From NCBI GenBank assembly GCA_965200885.1, contig OZ241737.1, positions 2,976,001 to 3,040,000 of the forward strand: a stretch of DNA of 64,000 nt, written 5' to 3'. The stretch comes from MPNP01 sp026710155 (GTDB lineage: Bacteria; Pseudomonadota; Alphaproteobacteria; Rhodobacterales; Rhodobacteraceae). Of this stretch, positions 9,482 through 19,127 are shown one piece after another (the stretch's first letter is position 1; every line of letters begins with the position of its first letter). The notes beneath the pieces are model-generated. The model ran no database searches and was not told the origin of the DNA. It worked only from the letters and a program-made list of their open reading frames with translations. The position numbers and the translations under genes were made by a program.

Positions 9482-10159
9482 CTACCAGAAAGCGGTTTCC
9501 TGTAATTCACCAATGACTGTTGGCAGATTTGAATTGGGTATTATCACGATCATGTCCGGAGTACTGAACTCCATATGGATATTTGTGTCTATACAATAGT
9601 TTGAAATCCCTGTCATCCCTGCAGGATCGAAATCAATTTCATCAATTTCCCAATTCAGCCCCACCGATTTTCCCCTCATTTTCTTGAATGGGAAGAGTGA
9701 AATTCTTTCATTAAGGGGAAGGGTCAGACTTAGTTTGGGAGGAGCCAGAAAGCATAAATCGGAATTGTTCAGAATCAGGAGATTTTTTCGCGGATATTTG
9801 AGGAGAATGTTGCATGCCCCCAATCCATGATCAACCCTGTCTCCCAATACACCCACCGTCAGTAGGAATGGTGCATTTACATAATCAATAGCCTTGTCCA
9901 GGTCGGTTCTGTCCTGATCAAGAATTTGAATGGTCTTATGCCGGTATTTTTTCGCGTATTCCCCAGAAAGCGAATCAAGATCCCCGACGATCATGTCAGG
10001 TTCAAAACCATAATCTATGATGGTCTGTGCACCACCGTCAATTCCTACAAGGTTTGAGGTATGTTTGATTACAGAATGGAATTCAGTCGGGTGGCAAGTG
10101 CCCCCTCCGACTAATGCAACACCATTTTCAAAATTAACATGTGATGGGTCAATGGACAA
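9482..10159 (-). CDS. thiN: Thiamine diphosphokinase
   Basis: 225-residue enzyme expected to convert thiamine to thiamine diphosphate using ATP. Family motifs seen in order: VGIDGGA, the metal-binding GDLDS, DQDRTDLDKAI and GVLGDRVDHGLG, then a beta-rich C-terminal thiamine-binding part. It starts immediately after the stop of the upstream YHS-domain gene and is probably cotranscribed with it. No TPP riboswitch is visible upstream. ATG 10159 is the only good start. Confidence 0.9.
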   Translation of the reverse strand: MSIDPSHVNFENGVALVGGGTCHPTEFHSVIKHTSNLVGIDGGAQTIIDYGFEPDMIVGDLDSLSGEYAKKYRHKTIQILDQDRTDLDKAIDYVNAPFLLTVGVLGDRVDHGLGACNILLKYPRKNLLILNNSDLCFLAPPKLSLTLPLNERISLFPFKKMRGKSVGLNWEIDEIDFDPAGMTGISNYCIDTNIHMEFSTPDMIVIIPNSNLPTVIGELQETAFW

Positions 10160-10603
10160 TTATTCCAATACTCCTGGCCAGTTTTCATCACCCTGCTCAA
10201 TAAATCTGTTCATTTTCAAACGCCAAAGCCTGGATACCCACTGGTTGTAATTCAGGTATAATTTCCCTTCATGTACGGTAAACGCATCGGGGTCGGTCGT
10301 TGCGGTATAACCATTGGCGACCGCGTAGGCACAATATCCTCCATACTGGGGTGCATAATCATCGGGAGAAGCCATGAATTTGTCAAGATTTTCCTGAGTG
10401 GAAAATTTCCAGGTTGCCCCCATCCATTCAAATGTAAATTCATCTTCACCTTCAACGGCTGTTATATGTTCCAAGTAGGCAACCGGGTCATAGCCGTTGA
10501 TAGCCACCCCATCTTCAGCATATACTGGTGGCTGGGAAGCATTGGCCCCTGCAACTGCCAGACCCAGCCCAATAAATAGGGAGATGAAAATATTTCTCAG
10601 CAT
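10160..10603 (-). CDS. Exported YHS-domain protein
   Basis: 147 residues with an N-terminal signal peptide (hydrophobic stretch about 3-22, ANA-SQ a likely cleavage point). The mature part is a YHS domain: AINGYDPVAYLE, then FEWMGATWKFSTQENLDKF, PDDYAPQYGGYCAYAVANG and the closing KLYLNYNQWVSRLW. YHS proteins of this layout are periplasmic and often proposed to bind metal; the substrate is unknown. It abuts the thiamine diphosphokinase gene downstream. Confidence 0.85.
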   Translation of the reverse strand: MLRNIFISLFIGLGLAVAGANASQPPVYAEDGVAINGYDPVAYLEHITAVEGEDEFTFEWMGATWKFSTQENLDKFMASPDDYAPQYGGYCAYAVANGYTATTDPDAFTVHEGKLYLNYNQWVSRLWRLKMNRFIEQGDENWPGVLE

Positions 10604-10653
10604 AATTCCTCCAACTTGATTCTTGTAAATTTCAGATTACCATAATTCTTTCG

Positions 10654-12306
10654 TCAAACCAATCGGGACCTTTTGATTGCAGCTTTGATGAAACCGGCAA
10701 ACAATGGATGTGGATTGAAAGGTTGTGATTTCAATTCCGGGTGAAACTGTACACCAATGAACCAGGGATGCTTTTTAAGCTCCATGATTTCCGGCAAATT
10801 TCCATCAGGTGACATGCCTGAAAACAGGACCCCTTCTGATTCCAGCCTGTCCTTGTATTTGATGTCCACCTCGTATCTGTGGCGATGCCTTTCGAAAATC
10901 TCACACGAACCATAGATTTTTTCAACAATGCTTCCCTTTATCAATTTGGCAGGATAACTGCCCAATCTCATGGTGGCGCCCTTATCGTCCTGTTCGGATC
11001 GGGTTATTTTCTTGCCCTCGTGCATCCATTTCTTCAAATAGAAGATCACGGGAGTCAAATCCCTGCTTGAATTTTCCTGTTCTTCCATACTGAATTCTTC
11101 CGATCCAGCACTGTCGATACCCAAAAGGTCACGAACCAGTTCGATTACCGCCATTTGCATGCCTAGGCATATGCCAAAATAGGGAACCTGATTTTTCCTG
11201 GCAAAACCGGCTGCCTTGATCTTTCCCTCCGAACCTCTTTTGCCAAATCCTCCGGGAATCAATATTGCATGGCAACCCGTCAAATAAGGTGCTGGATCCT
11301 CTTCCTCAAAAACTTCTGCCTGAATCCATTTGGTCTCGACCTCGACCCGATTGGCAATTCCTCCGTGGGTTAGGGCTTCATTGATTGATTTGTAAGCATC
11401 ATCAAGACCTGTATATTTGCCAACGATGGCTACACGCACTTTCCCTTCAGGGTTGTCAATTCTTTCCTTGACTTCATACCATTTTCTCAGATTGGATTTG
11501 GGAAATGACTTCATACCAAAGGCCTTCAATACAGCCGAATCCAAACCCTGCTCATGATACAGCGTTGGTGCCTCGTAAATCGAATTCATATCCGGCGATG
11601 AAATGACCGCATCTTGGTCCACATTGCAAAACAGGGCAATTTTCTTTCTCTCCTTATTCGGAATCGGTAGATTGGAGCGACATACAAGTATGTCAGGGGC
11701 AATCCCGATTGAACGCAATTCCTTGACCGAATGCTGGGTGGGCTTGGTTTTTATTTCATTGCATACATTCAGGTAGGGAATAAGAGTTACGTGAATAAAA
11801 ATGCAATCTCTGGAACCCTTTTCCTGGGCAAACTGCCTTATGGCTTCAAAAAAGGGCAATCCCTCGATATCGCCAACGGTCCCCCCGATCTCACAAAGCA
11901 TGAAATCGGTATCTCTGAAATCCTGAGAAATGAAGCGCTTTATTTCATCAGTCACATGGGGAATCACCTGAATGGTTTCACCAAGATACTCTCCCTGTCT
12001 TTCCCTGTCCAGAACAGTTTGGTAAATTCTTCCTGAAGATGTCGAATCAAGCGAACTGGCCGCAACCCCGGTAAATCTTTCATAGTGTCCGATGTCAAGA
12101 TCCGTTTCGGCACCATCATCTGTAACAAACACCTCACCATGTTCAAAGGGGCTCAATGTGCCTGGATCCACATTTAGATAGGGGTCAAGTTTTCTTAGCC
12201 TCACACCATAACCCCTGGCTTGAAGCAACGCTCCCAATGCGGCAGAGGTCAATCCTTTTCCGAGTGAGGAAACCACCCCTCCAGTGATAAATATATATCT
12301 AGTCAA
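10654..12306 (-). CDS. pyrG: CTP synthase
   Basis: 550-residue glutamine-hydrolysing CTP synthase making CTP from UTP. The N-terminal synthetase domain starts with TRYIFITGGVVSSLGKGL and contains the CEIGGTVGDIE motif. The C-terminal class I glutamine amidotransferase has its nucleophile C380 in FGICLGMQ and the His/Glu pair in FHPEL. pyrG often lies next to secG in Alphaproteobacteria; here a large methyltransferase gene separates them. Confidence 0.98.
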   Translation of the reverse strand: MTRYIFITGGVVSSLGKGLTSAALGALLQARGYGVRLRKLDPYLNVDPGTLSPFEHGEVFVTDDGAETDLDIGHYERFTGVAASSLDSTSSGRIYQTVLDRERQGEYLGETIQVIPHVTDEIKRFISQDFRDTDFMLCEIGGTVGDIEGLPFFEAIRQFAQEKGSRDCIFIHVTLIPYLNVCNEIKTKPTQHSVKELRSIGIAPDILVCRSNLPIPNKERKKIALFCNVDQDAVISSPDMNSIYEAPTLYHEQGLDSAVLKAFGMKSFPKSNLRKWYEVKERIDNPEGKVRVAIVGKYTGLDDAYKSINEALTHGGIANRVEVETKWIQAEVFEEEDPAPYLTGCHAILIPGGFGKRGSEGKIKAAGFARKNQVPYFGICLGMQMAVIELVRDLLGIDSAGSEEFSMEEQENSSRDLTPVIFYLKKWMHEGKKITRSEQDDKGATMRLGSYPAKLIKGSIVEKIYGSCEIFERHRHRYEVDIKYKDRLESEGVLFSGMSPDGNLPEIMELKKHPWFIGVQFHPELKSQPFNPHPLFAGFIKAAIKRSRLV

Positions 12307-12666
12307 ATGAGGAAATTCTCCCGTAAACCATTATTCTATTCCTGATAAATCCCAAATAGTCACGGGTATATTATCTAACGATTTTACAAAAATAAAATCA
12401 AGTAAATTGAACGATTTATTTTTTCTTGGGGAATTGGACCAAGAAAAGCTTTGACTTTTCCCGAAATAATCTGGGATTAGGGGGAATAATCAAATGTAAT
12501 TTCGGACTACTGCAATACGTATTTTATTACTTTCTTGAATATCACTTTTATGGATAAACTCCCTAAAGATCACAACTAAGGTACTGTCTTTTTTTCAAAT
12601 CCATTTTGTTGTCAAACCCAGATTAATTTCCAGCTTTTCAATATATATGGACATTTTCCTGTGTGT
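12307..12666. other. AT-rich gap upstream of pyrG
   Basis: 360 bases with no coding frame of note. It must hold the pyrG promoter. I see no clear terminator for the methyltransferase gene that ends at 12667. Confidence 0.5.
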
Positions 12667-15600
12667 TTATGGTTGTGTATCCTGTCCACCATGAACACTT
12701 GGTTCACGACACCATTGTTCCCGCAGGATTTCTATTCCTTCAAGAATAGATGGATCCAGTTCAAGAAGTTCAATCAATACCGCTGAATCCAATTCCTTTC
12801 TGACCTCATCCCTCCAAGCCTCGTTTGCCGGTAGGAAGGGCCTTTCCCTGAAGCGCTCAAAAATATTCTCTGCTTGCGTGAATTGTTGATCTCTCAAAGT
12901 TCGAGCATCAAGTGATAAAAGTTCGTGGTGCCGGGAGAGGGATAGTCTGCTGCGTCCTTCCTGTTGCCGAGTTCCATACCACCAAAATAACATCAATCCC
13001 AATGTGGTATTTGCCCAAAGCAAAATCGGAAGCTCCCATTCAGGTTGCTTGACCAAAAAATTTGGCCATGCTTCGCCCCCGATTGCAGGTCTTTCTGTTA
13101 AGCAGGCTGTTAAGGACTGGGAATTGATTCGGAAGTTGAGATTGAAATGAAGTCTGGAAACATAATTGTTCCATAGCAATTGTGCCTTAGCCGTATTGCA
13201 ATTTACAACTTCGCAGTTTGTTCCCTTGCATTCAGTCACATTGCAATCAGTACGGATCATGCCTTTTCTGTCAGGCTCTACGACCAAGCATCTTTCCCTA
13301 TCTCCGTCATCTTGGCCAGCATGATGCGCCCAAAGAATAGGATAAGTTGGGTACTCACCTTGCATTACTGCCACGACATCAAAAGGTCCTCGACCATTGG
13401 CTCCGTTGATATCACGGCTACCCTTGCCGGTATCACCAAGGTTACCAAGATGGGTTATTGGTACCTTGAACGAAGCATTCGTTTGAGGATGCACCAATTT
13501 GCCATCGGTAAGATTGACGAGCGCATCAATTAGACCACACTCTCTTATACCAGCTGATCGGAAAGCAACATTGAATGGAGCGAACCTAAAAGAACCCGCG
13601 GGTATGAGATTGTCACCTAGCGTGATATTTCCTGAAATCCTTTTGCCAAGTCGTATGTTTTCAATCGCTTCAGCCAACAAGGAGCCCTCAAGTTGAGTGC
13701 TTGGACGACCGCGAAGATTGATTGAAAGAACATCCCGACCTTTTGTGCCTTCCTCTCCCGTCGGTCGTTTCCGCTCGCGACGTGTACCCAATAGCAGAAT
13801 TTCGCCCATGCCTGTATCTGAGGAAAAGGCTCTGTCAGTTTTTCCATCTGTAGCGATGGCTACGATGATGACATCATCATAAAAGTCTTCCAGCATCTTT
13901 CTTGCATTTTTTGTTGCTGCACCTTGTGAAAATGAAGCTGGCACAACCAATGCAAGACAGCCACCAGGCCGGAGTTTGGCATGGGCTATGTCCATGAAGT
14001 TCGAAGCCAAGCCGGCATTCCCATGTCCAGCTGGTTCCGGCCAATAATCATAGGCACCTTCTCTTTCACGTCGTCGCTTGAGTGATTCGCGAATATGCAT
14101 CAGGCGATCAGACATTGCTTTTTGTTCGTCTTCACTTGTACCAAAACCTGCAAATGAAGGAACTGGAACTTCTGTGCTCTCATGGTTGGTCGGGTTGGTA
14201 AATGGTGGATTCATTATAACCAAATCACAACTCTCGTGCTCGATTACAGCCGTTTGTTCAACTCTTTCACTTCGACCTCCCGGTCTTCTTGCTGCACTTG
14301 TACCAAACAAATTTCTTACTTTTTTATCATCTATCAGATCAAGAGCGCCAATTCTAACTTCACCAGTATCGGCACCGTATGGCAAAGTAAATATATTGGT
14401 TTCATCAAAACAAACGTTCGGGTGGGCACTCGAAAGAGTTGAAGCAGTGAGGTGGGTAGCTGCTGGCATGATATCCGTTGCAACAAGGATTTGTTCCATC
14501 ATTGCCTTGTGGAGAACTCTATCGTCACCCCCCGTACGGCGAAAACGAACTGACACGGCATGCTGTGCTGCACTGATCAATGTTCCCGTACCACAAGCAA
14601 AATCAGCAATACGAAGTTTCTTGATGTCCTCCTGATTGGTCCAATCAATCGATAACCTGCTGGTAGCAAGGTTGGCAAGCATCGTTGCACTTGAGGGTAA
14701 TGTATAGAAGGTTGCAAGGAATTTTCTATCAGAGATCAAACGCTGGAACATCTGACCAGACAAATCATGCATACTTGCAGTTCCAAGATCTGTCAGATCT
14801 CCGGCCAATTTAATCATGTATTCAAGAAAAGGTCTTGCGACTGGTCCTGGAACTGGCCTCATTAGTTCATTGGAGATATTGAAAATTGGCCAATAATTTG
14901 TTTCCATTATTTTCTGCCAACACATGCTTACAACCAGTTTCAGGGATCCTGAATTTTGTCCAAGAAGTGATTCTGGGGAAGGGATATTATGATTTCCTGC
15001 AATTGCTGCCTGAAAAACAAAAGCATTGGTTATTATTGCCACGGCCATACGTGTGGTCTGTTGGCTGTCAGATTGGAATAGGAATTCGGCCATTTGCGGT
15101 AGCATGTCAGCTCTTTCCAAACGAAATGAACGAAGCATGTACGTTCCTGTATCAATACCGTTCTGCAAGATGTCAGTGGCTTTTGTTAGAGTTACTGAAA
15201 GGGCGACACTTTCTATGGCCTCAGCAAGATTGTCGAGATTACCAGACAGCCAGCCTTGCTCTGGCCATCGATTGATTTTGTCGGAATCGCCGTACAGTAG
15301 ACAATATTCAAAAAATGCTTTCCTGATTTCTGAACCAAGGGCGCTTTGAGATTTTCGACCGAGTGCATCCGGTATTCTGACGGCAATGGTTCCTTCAACG
15401 GCACGACCGTCAATATTACTCCCCAATCTATCAATGGCTTCTTTTTCCACCGTATTGGCAGGGAAATATTCGGTTTCAACAACTACTGGTTGGCCGCCAA
15501 CATGACGAATGACAATATCTGGTTGTTTTCTTCTCTGCCCATCCAATACTCCGGTTTGTTCCGCGGCAATAATGTCTGTACCATAAGGCTCCTCTCGCCA

Positions 15601-15669
15601 GCGAGGATGTTTTAGCCTCAATTGTTTGGCCAACTCGAAATTGAATGCTTTTTCAACTGTTCGGGGCAT
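12667..15669 (-). CDS. Large N6-adenine DNA methyltransferase, type IIG-like
   Basis: 1000-residue protein. The centre is an amino-methyltransferase: SAM-binding motif ADFACGTGTL at about 353-362 and catalytic NPPF at 487-490. The N terminus has a possible PD-(D/E)xK nuclease remnant, D51 in QPDIVIRH and E65-T-E67 in VVVETEY, but the usual Lys is Glu, so cleavage is uncertain. A late segment holds four closely spaced cysteines (DCNVTECKGTNCEVVNC), perhaps a metal site. The layout recalls type IIG restriction-methylation enzymes or solitary phage-defence methylases. No specificity, BREX or DISARM partner genes are adjacent. It stands alone between pyrG and secG, suggesting acquisition. The target sequence cannot be predicted. 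Confidence 0.85.
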   Translation of the reverse strand: MPRTVEKAFNFELAKQLRLKHPRWREEPYGTDIIAAEQTGVLDGQRRKQPDIVIRHVGGQPVVVETEYFPANTVEKEAIDRLGSNIDGRAVEGTIAVRIPDALGRKSQSALGSEIRKAFFEYCLLYGDSDKINRWPEQGWLSGNLDNLAEAIESVALSVTLTKATDILQNGIDTGTYMLRSFRLERADMLPQMAEFLFQSDSQQTTRMAVAIITNAFVFQAAIAGNHNIPSPESLLGQNSGSLKLVVSMCWQKIMETNYWPIFNISNELMRPVPGPVARPFLEYMIKLAGDLTDLGTASMHDLSGQMFQRLISDRKFLATFYTLPSSATMLANLATSRLSIDWTNQEDIKKLRIADFACGTGTLISAAQHAVSVRFRRTGGDDRVLHKAMMEQILVATDIMPAATHLTASTLSSAHPNVCFDETNIFTLPYGADTGEVRIGALDLIDDKKVRNLFGTSAARRPGGRSERVEQTAVIEHESCDLVIMNPPFTNPTNHESTEVPVPSFAGFGTSEDEQKAMSDRLMHIRESLKRRREREGAYDYWPEPAGHGNAGLASNFMDIAHAKLRPGGCLALVVPASFSQGAATKNARKMLEDFYDDVIIVAIATDGKTDRAFSSDTGMGEILLLGTRRERKRPTGEEGTKGRDVLSINLRGRPSTQLEGSLLAEAIENIRLGKRISGNITLGDNLIPAGSFRFAPFNVAFRSAGIRECGLIDALVNLTDGKLVHPQTNASFKVPITHLGNLGDTGKGSRDINGANGRGPFDVVAVMQGEYPTYPILWAHHAGQDDGDRERCLVVEPDRKGMIRTDCNVTECKGTNCEVVNCNTAKAQLLWNNYVSRLHFNLNFRINSQSLTACLTERPAIGGEAWPNFLVKQPEWELPILLWANTTLGLMLFWWYGTRQQEGRSRLSLSRHHELLSLDARTLRDQQFTQAENIFERFRERPFLPANEAWRDEVRKELDSAVLIELLELDPSILEGIEILREQWCREPSVHGGQDTQP

Positions 15670-16346
15670 TCACAGTCCTAATCTATAAACATTGCAAACT
15701 TATAATTTATACTTGATGGATTATGGGTAATTCAAATTGTTTACTGGTACATCAATTTGTTCTTTTGGTGACAGAAACCATGCCACCAATTCATAAATCA
15801 CCCCGATTTGTTTTATCCATATAGCTCACCATTTTTATCCAGATTTTTGTTTTTCCGATGGATGAATCCACAAAGTTAACGAACAAAGCACATTTAAGTC
15901 CCATATCGTTTACTTGTTGAATAACCAAGTGTTTCAATCAATAGAATTATTAACTCAATTTACGATAGTTTGGAACATTTAACAATGCCCACCTTTTGAG
16001 TTCCAAACCATTCCCTCCCATGTTTACCATATCCTTTTGTTAAAATGAATATCTGGAAGCAACCCGGAAAGGATTTATCCTGTTTGTAAAAAACCATCTA
16101 TTAATGAATTTGTTTCTCAATAAAATTGTCACTCAAAGATTTGGATATATTGCGATACAGATCTGTATAGTGGATTATCCAAGCTATTTCTGTGAGATAT
16201 TTGCCGTATCCACAGCAACCCTAGGCACCCACCATGCAAAGGTTCTAACTGCCGAGAAGCTTTTCCTGCAAGATCACAAGCAGACTAACTCTGGAATTGA
16301 AACTCTTATGGAGCCTGACCCAAAACACTTATATCGATTTAAGAAA
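15670..16346. other. AT-rich gap between methyltransferase and secG
   Basis: About 680 bases without a convincing gene. A forward frame at 16104-16478 runs antisense into secG and has no motif. No inverted repeats marking an insertion boundary were found. Confidence 0.45.
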
Positions 16347-16700
16347 TTATTCGGTCTTGGGAGGAAGTGCCGGTTTGTCCGTGCTCGAAGGTGGAATCAA
16401 CTCATCAGGATCCAATTGCAAGGTCTGACCTCCTTCACCCGATTCAATTCCCAGCCTTTCAACAACCGATTCCCTTGATTGATCACTGGCCGTAAGTATG
16501 GTCAACGAAAGAGAAGTCACCAGAAACAGGACGGCAAACAACCAAGTCAATTTTCCGAGTCCCGTAATTGTGCCCCGACCTGAAAGCATGTTGCCACCCC
16601 CACCTATTCCAAGACCGCCACCTTCGGATCTTTGAAGGAGGACAATTCCAATCAGAATAAGTGCCAGAATAAGGTGAACTACCAGAACGATGTTACTCAT
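16347..16700 (-). CDS. secG: Preprotein translocase subunit SecG
   Basis: 117-residue inner-membrane protein with two transmembrane helices (about 3-22 and 53-71) around the conserved LLQRSEGGGLGIGGG loop, followed by an acidic, Pro-rich tail typical of alphaproteobacterial SecG. It assists SecYE in protein export. It would normally neighbour pyrG, from which the methyltransferase gene now separates it. Confidence 0.96.
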   Translation of the reverse strand: MSNIVLVVHLILALILIGIVLLQRSEGGGLGIGGGGNMLSGRGTITGLGKLTWLFAVLFLVTSLSLTILTASDQSRESVVERLGIESGEGGQTLQLDPDELIPPSSTDKPALPPKTE

Positions 16701-16926
16701 TTACGATCAACCTATTGGAAATAGTGTTAATGGACAGTTGGAAAGTAATCAGACTTATCGCATTTTCAAGGTGAACCATCCCAATTCTGGGGTAAATGTT
16801 TTCATTGGGGTATATAGTCAAAAGGGGATAATGTATTTTAAGTGACAATTTCATGAAATTAGGTCCATGACACCCCAAGGGAATATGCCGGATTAGTTGC
16901 ATTAACACAACGGGACTTTTATCCTA

Positions 16927-16936
16927 CCCCCCCCCC
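16927..16936 (+). repeat. C10 homopolymer tract
   Basis: Ten consecutive C residues in an otherwise AT-rich intergenic stretch, about 130 bases upstream of the first retropepsin cassette. It directly precedes ACCATGAATAGGTGG, which contains a short CCACC/GGTGG inverted repeat. It is one of three ten-base G/C tracts in the window. Confidence 0.9.
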
Positions 16937-17068
16937 ACCATGAATAGGTGGTGTGACCTGAGCACCAATGCCTATCTTGAAACCCTTGACAGAACAAAAT
17001 GTCAAGTTGCAATCTTGACCCTTGTTACTTAAAGGGTCTTTTCTTTATAAGCTTTTGGAGGAAAAATC

Positions 17069-17287
17069 ATATCTAAGCTGACTGAAGAAATTAAAGTTTA
17101 CGAAGAAAAAAGGCGTCAACTTGAGAGAGACAATTTTGGCAGATGGGTAATAGTTCGAGACAAGAAAATCGTTGGCTTTTATGAAAAATTTCAAGATGCG
17201 GCTAATGAAGCTCTAGATCGGTTTGGGGCTGGACCGGTAACACTTCCTGACGCTGTTCTTTATAACCCCGTGGTAAGTCATGGTTGA
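17069..17287 (+). pseudogene. DUF5678-like small protein, start codon lost (cassette copy 1)
   Basis: An open frame of about 72 codons (reading SKLTEEIKVYEEK, then FGRWVIVRDKKIVGFY and ending YNPVVSHG) that is clearly homologous to the intact gene at 62801-63049. The position of the ATG in that copy is ATA here, directly after the same GGAGGAAAAATC ribosome-site region, so translation would need a non-standard start (ATA, or CTG at 17078). The family resemblance (a W-V-I strand followed by D-K-x-I-V and E-A-L) is to DUF5678, of unknown function. The stop overlaps the protease start by 8 bases, as in copy 2. Confidence 0.7.
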
Positions 17288-17717
17288 AATTGGTTTTAAT
17301 ACCCCTGATCATTTAATTCGTTTCGGCCCTACCATAGATGTTTATGTTGGATTTGACCCCAAATACAATGAGATAAATCCAAGCATACCTGATTTACCCA
17401 CTATCAATAATAAAGCATTAATAGATACTGGTGCTAGCGGCAGTTGTATTGATTCTACGGTTGCAATTACCTTAAATCTGCCAATTATAAATGAACAATC
17501 TGTAGCGGGTGCTCATCGGGCCGGCAAAGTTAGTGTTCATTTAGTACAAATTTATATTCCAGGACTGGTTTTTACCTTATATGAAACTTTTTTCGGAGTA
17601 TATCCTATTGTGGGTGGTCAACCACATCAAGCTCTTTTGGGATGTGATTTTTTACAGTATATGACTATGGATGATAAAGGCAATACAGATTCTGTTATTC
17701 TTTCTTGGGATTCTTAA
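17280..17717 (+). CDS. Retropepsin-like aspartic protease (cassette copy 1)
   Basis: 145-residue protein with a single aspartic-protease motif at 48-58 (LIDTGASGSCI) and a downstream ALLGCDFLQ matching the second conserved segment of clan AA retropepsin-like proteases, which act as homodimers. No signal peptide or membrane segment. It overlaps the upstream DUF5678-like frame by 8 bases. A second copy at 63042-63491 shares a 112-base identical block across the active site. The cellular role and substrate are unknown. Copy 1 retains a full frame but its partner has lost its start. Confidence 0.8.
   Translation: MVEIGFNTPDHLIRFGPTIDVYVGFDPKYNEINPSIPDLPTINNKALIDTGASGSCIDSTVAITLNLPIINEQSVAGAHRAGKVSVHLVQIYIPGLVFTLYETFFGVYPIVGGQPHQALLGCDFLQYMTMDDKGNTDSVILSWDS
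17400..17511 (+). repeat. 112-base block identical to 63168-63279
   Basis: Perfect match covering the DTGASG active-site region of the two retropepsin genes, inside a longer diverged repeat that begins near 16985 (versus about 62720) and ends shortly after the stop codons. The flanking parts of the repeat differ at many sites, so the identical core suggests gene conversion or strong constraint. Confidence 0.9.
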
Positions 17718-17813
17718 AATTGCCAAATCAATGGTAACAGTAAGTATATCAACCCCAAATTAAAATCGACAGTTCTCACATACGGTGAGTTTCCAAAAAA
17801 AAGGAGATAATTA

Positions 17814-19127
17814 TTGCGCAATATCGTGGTTGTGGGTCTTCAATGGGGAGATGAAGGCAAGGGTAAGATCGTTGACTGGCTGGCTGAGAAGGCAGATGTC
17901 GTGGTTCGGTTTCAGGGCGGGCAGAACGCAGGACATACCATTAAAACTTCAAACCAGACCTTCAAGCTTTCACAATTGCCTTCGGGCATACTGAGGCCAG
18001 GCAAGATTGGTGTAATCGGAAGCGGTGTCGTTTTGGATCCCTTCAGTTTAATCAGGGAAATTGAAAATATTGAAGGGAAAGGAATTGTTATCTCACCAGA
18101 AAATCTTGTCATAGCCGAGAACACCTCACTGCTTTTGCCCATTCATATTGAAATGGACAGGATTCGTGAAGAAAGATTGGGCAAGGGCAAAATTGGAACA
18201 ACCGGCAAGGGTATAGGTCCAGCCTATGAGGACAGGGTGGGTAGAAGAGCAGCAAAGGTAGGGGATTTGAACGATGCCAATGATTTGTCAAAAGCCCTTG
18301 ATAAACTGGTCAATCACCATAACATTCTGCGTAGGGGATTAGGGGTTTCCGAAACCGAAACAGAAGAATTGTTTCGACAATTGAAAAAGATCGCACCACT
18401 GATTTCGAGTTATGCCAAATCCACCTGGTGGATCAATCAAAACCTGACAAAGACAGGTAAAATGGTCCTGTTTGAGGGGGCACAAGGTACTTTTCTTGAT
18501 ATAGATCACGGAACCTATCCATTTGTTACTTCATCCTCAACAGTTGCAGGGAATGCTGCTACCGGTTCGGCGGTTGGGCCCAGGGATCTTGGTTTTGTAC
18601 TGGGAATCTGCAAAGCATATCAAACAAGAGTGGGTGAAGGTCCATTTCCAACCGAACTCCTTGATGATGATGGCGCAATCCTTGCTGCCAATGGACATGA
18701 ATTCGGGACCGTTACCGGCCGGCCGAGAAGATGTGGCTGGATTGATACCCCCATGGTTAAAATGGCCTGCAACCTTTCTGGAGTTGATGGCATTGCCCTT
18801 ATGAAAATGGATGTGTTGGACGAGTTTGATGAGGTGAAAATTGGAATAGGGTATCGTCTTTGTGATAGGCCATTGGACCATTTGCCGTATCAGGTAAGCC
18901 AACAGGAGATTCTAGAGCCAATTTACGAAACACATCCCGGTTGGAAACAATCAACTTCAGGTATAAGAAACAAGGACGATTTGCCGATCAATGCCGTCAA
19001 CTACATAAAAAGGTTGGAATACTTGATTGGATGCCCCATAATGTTGGTGTCCAATTCCCCACTGAGGGAAGATACGATTATTTACTCGCAACAAATGAAC
19101 GATTACTTCTATAATTTGCCAAAATGA
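17814..19127 (+). CDS. purA: Adenylosuccinate synthetase
   Basis: 437-residue GTP-dependent enzyme joining IMP and aspartate in AMP synthesis. Signature motifs: VVVGLQWGDEGKGKIVD, GGQNAGHT, GTTGKGIGPAYEDR, EGAQGTFLDIDHGTYPFVT and VGEGPFPTE. The start is TTG 17814 with AAGGAG six bases upstream. The stop overlaps the next gene's ATG (ATGA). Confidence 0.98.
   Translation: MRNIVVVGLQWGDEGKGKIVDWLAEKADVVVRFQGGQNAGHTIKTSNQTFKLSQLPSGILRPGKIGVIGSGVVLDPFSLIREIENIEGKGIVISPENLVIAENTSLLLPIHIEMDRIREERLGKGKIGTTGKGIGPAYEDRVGRRAAKVGDLNDANDLSKALDKLVNHHNILRRGLGVSETETEELFRQLKKIAPLISSYAKSTWWINQNLTKTGKMVLFEGAQGTFLDIDHGTYPFVTSSSTVAGNAATGSAVGPRDLGFVLGICKAYQTRVGEGPFPTELLDDDGAILAANGHEFGTVTGRPRRCGWIDTPMVKMACNLSGVDGIALMKMDVLDEFDEVKIGIGYRLCDRPLDHLPYQVSQQEILEPIYETHPGWKQSTSGIRNKDDLPINAVNYIKRLEYLIGCPIMLVSNSPLREDTIIYSQQMNDYFYNLPK

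Noticed and set aside
14078..14635. 185-codon forward frame opposite the methyltransferase
   Set aside because: Antisense shadow of a conserved gene; no ribosome site or motif.
12667..15669. BREX PglX or DISARM methylase
   Set aside because: No PglZ, BrxC, DrmA/B or other partner genes on either side, and the neighbours are pyrG and secG.
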